Of a stretch of 10,293 nt of DNA, positions 6,089 through 10,293 are shown piece by piece; the first letter of the stretch is position 1; every line of letters starts with the position of its first letter. A program made the position numbers and the translations under genes. The stretch is from Planctomycetota bacterium (lineage in GTDB: Bacteria; Planctomycetota; Phycisphaerae; Sedimentisphaerales; SM23-30), in contig JAKJEP010000096.1 of NCBI GenBank assembly GCA_022705365.1, forward strand, positions 1 to 10,293, read 5' to 3'. The notes under the pieces are model-generated. The model ran no database searches. It saw only the letters and a program-made list of their open reading frames with translations, and had not been told where the DNA came from.

Positions 6089-6121
6089 AAACCGCTGGTT
6101 GAATAGCCTGGCGGTTTTTTT
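6089..6121 (+). terminator. intrinsic terminator of the sigma/anti-sigma operon
   Basis: AAACCGC (6089-6095) pairs perfectly with GCGGTTT (6111-6117). The stem can extend by three more pairs, two of them G-T. The loop is about 9 nt, and an uninterrupted run of seven T (6115-6121) follows. It lies about 50 nt after the anti-sigma stop codon, as expected for a rho-independent terminator. Confidence 0.85.
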
Positions 6122-6243
6122 ATGGGCGGGCGGGAAATTCCGGGGTTGCGGAAGGGGGATGGATGGGGTATGGTAGGGCATAAGAGAAATCAAATATCAA
6201 AAATAAAATAGAAAAAAGGTGGTATCGCCTACAGCGATGGTTA

Positions 6244-6288
6244 TTTTTAATAGATTTTTCGACTCCGCTTCGCTCCGCTCAAAATGAC
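6244..6288 (-). repeat. inverted single copy of the dispersed repeat unit
   Basis: The reverse complement of this stretch matches 3265-3309 at 42 of 45 positions by eye. It has the same GTCATTT start, the identical core AGCGGAGCGAAGCGGAGTCGA, and an AAATCTATTA end. The three differences are C to T, G to A and T to A. Only one unit is present here, without the second facing unit found at 3311-3357. It lies in the opposite orientation, so the two copies bracket the sigma/anti-sigma operon. Confidence 0.85.
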
Positions 6289-6291
6289 CGA

Positions 6292-6310
6292 GGTGGGTCA
6301 AGCCCCATCC
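6292..6310. repeat. small hairpin next to the repeat copy
   Basis: GGTGGG (6292-6297) pairs with CCCATCC (6304-6310), leaving one bulged T and a 6-nt loop. It directly follows the repeat copy and may be part of a composite extragenic palindrome. There is no T-run, so it is not a terminator. Confidence 0.35.
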
Positions 6311-6362
6311 TACCGGAGCACGGCTGTGGTACGGTTGGTTTTGGTGTGAAAGGACAGGAATT

Positions 6363-6779
6363 ATGAAGAGTTATCGCAAGGAATTGTGGTTTGATATCAA
6401 ACAGCGGCGGGAATTCATTAATATCACGCCGAAGGTGGAGGAGTGTTTGCGGGAGAGCGGGATTCGGGAGGGGCTGTGCCTGGTGAACGCGATGCACATC
6501 ACGGCCAGCGTGTTTATCAATGACGATGAGCCGGGGCTGCACGCCGATTTTGAGGAGTGGCTGGAGGGGCTGGCCCCGGAGAAGCCCTACAGCCGCTACC
6601 GGCATAACGGCTACGAGGACAACGGCGACGCCCACCTGAAACGGACGATCATGGGCCGGGAGGTGGTCTGTGCGGTGACGGCAGGGAAGCTGGACTTCGG
6701 GCCGTGGGAGCGGATTTTCTACGGGGAATTCGACGGCAAGCGGCGGAAACGGGTGCTGGTGAAGATTATCGGGGAGTAG
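6363..6779 (+). CDS. yjbQ: YjbQ/UPF0047 family protein
   Basis: Small soluble protein of the UPF0047 (YjbQ) family. Some members have been linked to a side activity in thiamine phosphate synthesis, but the physiological role is not settled. Its 138 residues are the typical family length and cover the whole domain. Conserved blocks are all present: CLVNAMHITASVFINDDEPGL (about 39-59), HNGYEDNGDAHLKR (about 80-93), the AGKLDFGPWERIFYGEFDG block (about 106-124), and the terminal VLVKIIGE. The conserved histidines of NAMHIT and DAHLK are kept. The ATG is preceded by AAGGACAGGA (from 6350), a plausible ribosome site. It stands alone between a terminator and a hairpin-rich gap, so it is probably transcribed singly, and the neighbours give no functional hint. 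Base composition is GC-rich, like the acyltransferase and sigma genes and unlike the anti-sigma gene before it. Confidence 0.93.
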   Translation: MKSYRKELWFDIKQRREFINITPKVEECLRESGIREGLCLVNAMHITASVFINDDEPGLHADFEEWLEGLAPEKPYSRYRHNGYEDNGDAHLKRTIMGREVVCAVTAGKLDFGPWERIFYGEFDGKRRKRVLVKIIGE

Positions 6780-6780
6780 A

Positions 6781-6798
6781 TTTGACGCCAGCGTCAAA
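6781..6798. promoter_or_regulatory. perfect 18-nt palindrome just after yjbQ
   Basis: TTTGACGC (6781-6788) and GCGTCAAA (6791-6798) are perfect inverted arms around CA, starting 2 nt after the yjbQ stop. With a 2-nt centre it is a poor RNA hairpin but a typical symmetrical protein-binding site. No direct partner is known. Confidence 0.45.
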
Positions 6799-6839
6799 AG
6801 CTCTTCGACCCCTTGTTATTGGGGAGCTGAGCCGTTTTT
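6799..6839 (+). terminator. possible weak terminator after yjbQ
   Basis: AGCTC (6799-6803) can pair with GAGCT (6824-6828), and inside it part of CCCC (6809-6812) with the G-run at 6821-6823, leaving a bulge. Five T lie at 6835-6839, six nt after the stem. The bulge and the gap before the T-run make it a weak candidate. Confidence 0.3.
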
Positions 6840-6987
6840 GGATATCTAAATTGACTTTTGGCGGTTCCGTCAGATTTGACTTGCAAGGCGGCGGAAGCAG
6901 GGATAAGCTGGGCAGATCAACAGGTCATGTGAAAGATGTATAGATCGGAAAAACGATAAAGTCGTAGAACATGTCAGGGAAAACGAA

Positions 6988-9363
6988 ATGGAAATACTGA
7001 TTGTTCCTTTGATCTTTCTATTGTTGGGCTGCCTGGCGGCGGGTATGGTGGCCTTTATCATGTGTCTGATAGCCTTTTCGCGGCTGAGAAACCTGGAGCA
7101 GAAGATCCGCTGGCTGCAGGAGGCGCCGGTTCGCAGGGAGAAGGGGGCAGCGGAGATGAAAGCCGAGGCGCCGGTTCTGCCGCAAAAGCCGGTGGTGTCG
7201 GAACTAATTCCCCCGCCGCCTCCGCCGGCAGAGGCAGTCAGCAAGGTAAGGGAAGAGGTTCCCCTCTCGGCCCGGGAGATCAAGCCGCGGGTGGAGGGGG
7301 TGACGGAGGAGGAAAAGTCCAGCATCCTGACCAATGGCTGGGCGGGCGTGGCGAAAACGCTAAAGACGGCGGAAACGATGGGGCTGGAACAGCGGATCGG
7401 GACCAAGTGGGTGCTGGTGGCGGGCGTGATTGCCATGCTGGTAGGGATAGGTTTTTTCCTGAAATTTGCCTATGACCGAAATTGGATCGGGCCGCTGGGC
7501 CGGGTGGTGATTGCAGCGATAGTAGGTCTGTCAGCACTGGCAGTAGGGGAATGGACCCGGCGGCGGGATTACGGGATCGCAGCCAGGGGGTTGACGGCGC
7601 TGGGTTTTGCGATTTTGTATGTGACGATTTTCGGGGCGTATAATTTTTATCATTTGCTGGCGGCAGGTCCTGCGTTTCTACTGTCGATCCTGATTACCGC
7701 GGCGGCGATGCTGTACGCGGTGAGCCTGAACGAGATATTGGCGGCATTCCTGGCCCTGCTGGGCGGTTATTTGAGTCCGGTTCTGCTTTCTACGGGGGAG
7801 AATCGGCCAATGGGATTGTTTAGCTATGTTACGTTATTAAGTGTCGGCGGGATGCTCTGTGCGATCTTCCGGAAATGGCGGGCGGTCAATATCCTGGTGT
7901 TTTTGGGGACTTATGGTCTTTATACCGGCTGGTTCGAGAAATTTTACCGGCCGATGATGAAAGACGCTGGATTTATACCGAGAGCGGATCTGGATATCGT
8001 GCTGGGCTGGCTGGGGGTGTTTTTTGTGCTGTTCCTGGTGCTGCCGGTTTTGTATGAACTGGTCCGGCGGGTGAAGGCGAAGCGGGAAGATGTCTGCCTG
8101 ATTTTAAGCAATGCCGCGCTAGTGTTTTATTATTTGTGCACGGTGCTGTATGGGCATTATCGGGAGTCGCTGGCGTTCGCGGCGGTGGGGATGTGTGCCG
8201 CGCATCTGGTATTGATGGCGGTCATCGGGCGGCGATGCCAGCAGGATGTGCCGCTTCGGCTGTCGCTGCTGGCGATCAGCATATTTTTCGTGACGGTGGC
8301 GATCCCGCTGTATCTGAAGCTGTACGCGGTGGCCTGGGCCTGGGCGGCGGAAGGGATTATTCTAACGATCATCGGGTTGAAGTATCGCAGCCTGTGGACG
8401 CGGGCGGGCGGCATGGCGGCGTTCACGCTAAGCTGCATCTGGCTGATCTATTATCTGCCGCTGCATCAGGCGGCGTTTGATCTGGTGGTGAACCGGCCGT
8501 TTTTGTCGTGGTGGGTAACGGCGGCGGCGGTGGGGATTGTGCATGGTATGTACCGGCGGGACCGGACGCTGGGAGAGGAAAGCCGAATGCTGGCAGAGAT
8601 TTTGTACGCCGGGATGCTGCTGTTGTTTTTTGCGGGCCTGGCTATGGAGTGGTTTTACCATGTGCGGTACAATCTGGCGACGACGGCGCGGTCCTATCCG
8701 GGGCATTTTGAAAAAGGGCTGGTGGTTTTGGTGACCGTGTTTATGCTGCTGTTTCTGGTCCGGCCGCTTCGCCCCGCCGGCTGGATCAATAAGCTGATTG
8801 CCCTGTTGATCGGATTGATAGGATCGGGGTATTTACTGATTTGCTTTACGGGATTTCATCATCAGAAATTTACAATTTTTTCCAACGGCAGTTTTGGCAT
8901 CGGGCTTTATTTTGTTTTGGGGCTGCTAACCGGCGGCTGGGTGCTGAAAAAGCAGGCGGCCGGGGCGGCGGATCGGGCACTGGCCCTGGGATTGGGTTTA
9001 TGCAGTATTGTGGTTTTGTGGCTGCTGCTGACGGAGGAGATTTATTATTACTGGCATTATCAAGGGGCGGGTACCGGGGAGGAGTCCCGGTATGCCTTTC
9101 TGGGGCAGATGTACCTATCGGTCATGTGGGCCATTTACAGTCTGGTTTTGATGATGCTGGGCTTCTGGCGGAAGGTGGCGATCCTGCGGTATATCGCCCT
9201 GGGTCTGCTGGCGGTGGTGCTATTCAAGGTGTTTGTCTTTGATATGAGTACGCTGAAGAGTGTGTATCGGATTGCAGGCTTTGTGGTGCTGGGGATGATT
9301 TTGCTGGGGATTTCGTATTTGTACCAATTCGGCAAAAAGAAGGGATTTTTCAGCAGGTTATGA
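6988..9363 (+). CDS. DUF2339 polytopic membrane protein
   Basis: Large integral membrane protein of the DUF2339 family (function unknown), 791 residues, within the family's usual range. An N-terminal membrane helix (about 4-30) is followed by a short charged, coiled-coil-like segment (RLRNLEQKIRWLQEA, about 32-46). A proline-rich linker comes next, with six consecutive prolines (about 75-80). The family hallmark begins at about 133 with LEQRIGTKWVLVAGVIAMLVG, GFFLKFAYDRNWIGPLGRV and VGEWTRRRDYGIAARGLTALGFAILYVT. From there to the end the protein is almost all hydrophobic segments, perhaps twenty or more helices. The ATG at 6988 has CAGGGA 7 nt upstream. Its stop overlaps the start of the next gene (ATGA at 9360-9363), a DUF3999-like exported protein. 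That pairing is recurrent for this family in other bacteria as I recall it. Envelope or glycan-related roles are sometimes guessed, but nothing here proves one. Confidence 0.9.
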   Translation: MEILIVPLIFLLLGCLAAGMVAFIMCLIAFSRLRNLEQKIRWLQEAPVRREKGAAEMKAEAPVLPQKPVVSELIPPPPPPAEAVSKVREEVPLSAREIKPRVEGVTEEEKSSILTNGWAGVAKTLKTAETMGLEQRIGTKWVLVAGVIAMLVGIGFFLKFAYDRNWIGPLGRVVIAAIVGLSALAVGEWTRRRDYGIAARGLTALGFAILYVTIFGAYNFYHLLAAGPAFLLSILITAAAMLYAVSLNEILAAFLALLGGYLSPVLLSTGENRPMGLFSYVTLLSVGGMLCAIFRKWRAVNILVFLGTYGLYTGWFEKFYRPMMKDAGFIPRADLDIVLGWLGVFFVLFLVLPVLYELVRRVKAKREDVCLILSNAALVFYYLCTVLYGHYRESLAFAAVGMCAAHLVLMAVIGRRCQQDVPLRLSLLAISIFFVTVAIPLYLKLYAVAWAWAAEGIILTIIGLKYRSLWTRAGGMAAFTLSCIWLIYYLPLHQAAFDLVVNRPFLSWWVTAAAVGIVHGMYRRDRTLGEESRMLAEILYAGMLLLFFAGLAMEWFYHVRYNLATTARSYPGHFEKGLVVLVTVFMLLFLVRPLRPAGWINKLIALLIGLIGSGYLLICFTGFHHQKFTIFSNGSFGIGLYFVLGLLTGGWVLKKQAAGAADRALALGLGLCSIVVLWLLLTEEIYYYWHYQGAGTGEESRYAFLGQMYLSVMWAIYSLVLMMLGFWRKVAILRYIALGLLAVVLFKVFVFDMSTLKSVYRIAGFVVLGMILLGISYLYQFGKKKGFFSRL

Positions 9364-10293
9364 AAAGGAAACGGTATTGGATACTGGCGGTCGGCATACT
9401 ATGGCTGGGATGGCAGGGGGCGGTGTGGGGCGAGGACTGGTCTTTGTGGAGCCATGTGGCGGAGGTGTCGCAGCCCCGGAGCAATGAACCATTTTGCCGG
9501 TTGCTATTGAGCGGAGAGGTGTATCATCTGAGCCGGGGGGATCTGGCGGATGTGCGGCTGGTGGATAGGACGGGCGGGCAGATTCCTTATGTGTTATACC
9601 GGCCGCAGGACGAGGTGAAGCGACAGGAATGCCGGCTGATAGAGCTGAATCGGGGGGTGATGGAAGATGGCTCAGCCGTGTTGACGCTGGATTTCGACAG
9701 CCAGGTGATGAAGGATCAGATTGCAGTGGAGACCTCAGGAACTAATTTCCGCCGGAAAATAGTGGCGGAAGGTTCAAATGACAATCGAGAGTTTATTACG
9801 CTGGTGGATGGTGCGTATGTTTTCGCGATACCCGGGCAAAGCGGCATCCAGCGATTTTCCTCCCTGCGATTGCCCGCCAATGATTTTCGGTACTTGCGGA
9901 TTCGGGTGTATCCCATGACGGCAGAGGAAGGGGTAATTACCATCGGGAGGGTGACTGCCTGGCAGGAGCATTCGAAGCGAGTGGGCCGTCAGCCGGTAGT
10001 GATGAAGCTGATGGTTGGCGGGATGGAGGACAAAACCAAGACCAGTTGGCAGGTGTATGATTTGGAATATAACCATCTGCCGGTGGTGGGGATCCGGTTG
10101 GAAGCGGCGGAGGAAAGGTTTTACCGGTATGTGACCATCGAAGGCCGGGAACAGGAAAAAATTCAGGTGGAAATTCACGGGGAGGATAATCGCCGGCGGT
10201 ATCGGGATGAAGAAGTGCCGTGGCGGCATTTGCGCTCGGGTACCATTTACCGCTATAGTATGACAACCGGCCAGGTAGAGGAATCATTTCGTT
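9360..10293 (+). CDS. DUF3999-like exported protein, cut by the window end
   Basis: The frame opens at ATG 9360, overlapping the DUF2339 stop by 4 nt, and stays open through about 311 codons to the window edge without a stop, so the C-terminus is missing. The N-terminus is a clear signal peptide: KRKR, then a hydrophobic core (YWILAVGILWLGWQGAVW), with likely cleavage near residue 24. The mature part resembles the DUF3999 family: DLADVRLVDRTGGQIPYVLYR (about 61-81) matches its 'DLRDLRVfn..G..vPyal' block. SSLRLPANDFRYLRIRV (about 167-183) follows the family's pattern of beta-sandwich strands, possibly galactose-binding-like. DUF3999 proteins usually end in a C-terminal membrane helix, which cannot be checked here. 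Translational coupling suggests the two products act together, with this one on the outer face of the membrane. The frame has no rival on either strand: the - strand open stretches here show no family features. Confidence 0.85.
   Translation, partial: MKRKRYWILAVGILWLGWQGAVWGEDWSLWSHVAEVSQPRSNEPFCRLLLSGEVYHLSRGDLADVRLVDRTGGQIPYVLYRPQDEVKRQECRLIELNRGVMEDGSAVLTLDFDSQVMKDQIAVETSGTNFRRKIVAEGSNDNREFITLVDGAYVFAIPGQSGIQRFSSLRLPANDFRYLRIRVYPMTAEEGVITIGRVTAWQEHSKRVGRQPVVMKLMVGGMEDKTKTSWQVYDLEYNHLPVVGIRLEAAEERFYRYVTIEGREQEKIQVEIHGEDNRRRYRDEEVPWRHLRSGTIYRYSMTTGQVEESFR

Larger units (their letters stand above)
6042..6362. other. intergenic region with terminator and repeat copies
   Basis: These 321 nt show no credible gene. 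They hold the strong terminator of the sigma/anti-sigma operon (6089-6121), then a purine- and A-rich stretch (about 6181-6217), a single inverted copy of the dispersed repeat (6244-6288), a small hairpin (6292-6310) and the ribosome site of yjbQ. No clear promoter for yjbQ was found. Confidence 0.7.

Noticed and set aside
6224..6248. ATCGC-CTACA-GCGAT followed by a T-rich stretch, as a second terminator
   Set aside because: The stem is only 5 bp, the T-rich part is interrupted, and a strong terminator already lies 100 nt upstream with no gene in between.
6851..6907. TTGACT boxes at 6851 and 6876 as -35 elements for the DUF2339 operon
   Set aside because: No acceptable -10 lies 16-18 nt after either; GATAAG at 6902-6907 is 20 nt from the second box.
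6704..6943. A 79-codon + strand frame running from inside yjbQ into the gap
   Set aside because: Its first part is out-of-frame yjbQ, the remainder shows no recognisable protein pattern, and no ribosome site precedes it.
9716..10287. Several - strand open frames opposite the DUF3999-like gene
   Set aside because: They overlap one another and the well-supported + strand frame that begins with a signal peptide at 9360, and show no family features.

Overview
The window is about 10.3 kb of bacterial chromosome of mixed base composition. It carries eight protein genes: seven on the + strand and one, a lipid A-type acyltransferase, on the - strand. A lipid A-type acyltransferase and a D-Ala-D-Ala ligase point to a diderm bacterium with peptidoglycan. 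The ECF sigma factor paired with a zinc-finger/membrane/TPR anti-sigma protein, the TTG start, and the isolated ddl-ftsQ pair would fit a Planctomycetota/PVC-type organism (Phycisphaerae-like). That placement is inferred from style and has not been tested by any search. No tRNA, rRNA, CRISPR array, transposase or phage gene was seen.

Layout. (1) Positions 1-1720 hold the 3' part of ddl (D-alanine--D-alanine ligase) and a tightly linked ftsQ/divIB-like gene. This is a fragment of the division and cell wall (dcw) cluster, but ftsA and ftsZ do not follow. (2) Positions 1814-2161 encode a small two-helix membrane protein of unknown family. (3) Positions 2253-3194 (-) encode an LpxL/HtrB-family acyltransferase. 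It converges on the small membrane protein, has a likely terminator at its end and a good sigma70-type promoter at 3406-3433. (4) Positions 3195-3588 are an intergenic region with a large imperfect cruciform repeat and a promoter-embedded dyad. (5) Positions 3589-6041 are a two-gene operon: a GC-rich ECF sigma factor with a TTG start, then a much more AT-rich anti-sigma protein with a HxxxCxxC finger, one membrane helix, a LolA/RseB-like domain and TPRs. A strong intrinsic terminator closes it at 6089-6121. (6) Positions 6042-6362 are intergenic and contain a second, inverted copy of the repeat unit. (7) Positions 6363-6779 encode a YjbQ/UPF0047 protein. (8) Positions 6988-10293 hold a DUF2339 polytopic membrane protein overlapping by 4 nt a DUF3999-like exported protein that runs off the window.

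How the parts relate. Most genes concern the envelope: peptidoglycan precursor synthesis and septation (ddl, ftsQ), outer-membrane lipid acylation, a trans-envelope sigma/anti-sigma switch, and the DUF2339/DUF3999 membrane-exported pair. The most unusual non-coding signal is a repeat family with fixed ends (GTCATTT(C/T)G...GA(G/A)AAATCT) and a variable core. One copy is a double unit forming a cruciform. A single inverted copy lies on the far side of the sigma/anti-sigma operon, so the operon is bracketed by a 45-nt inverted repeat (42/45 identical by eye).
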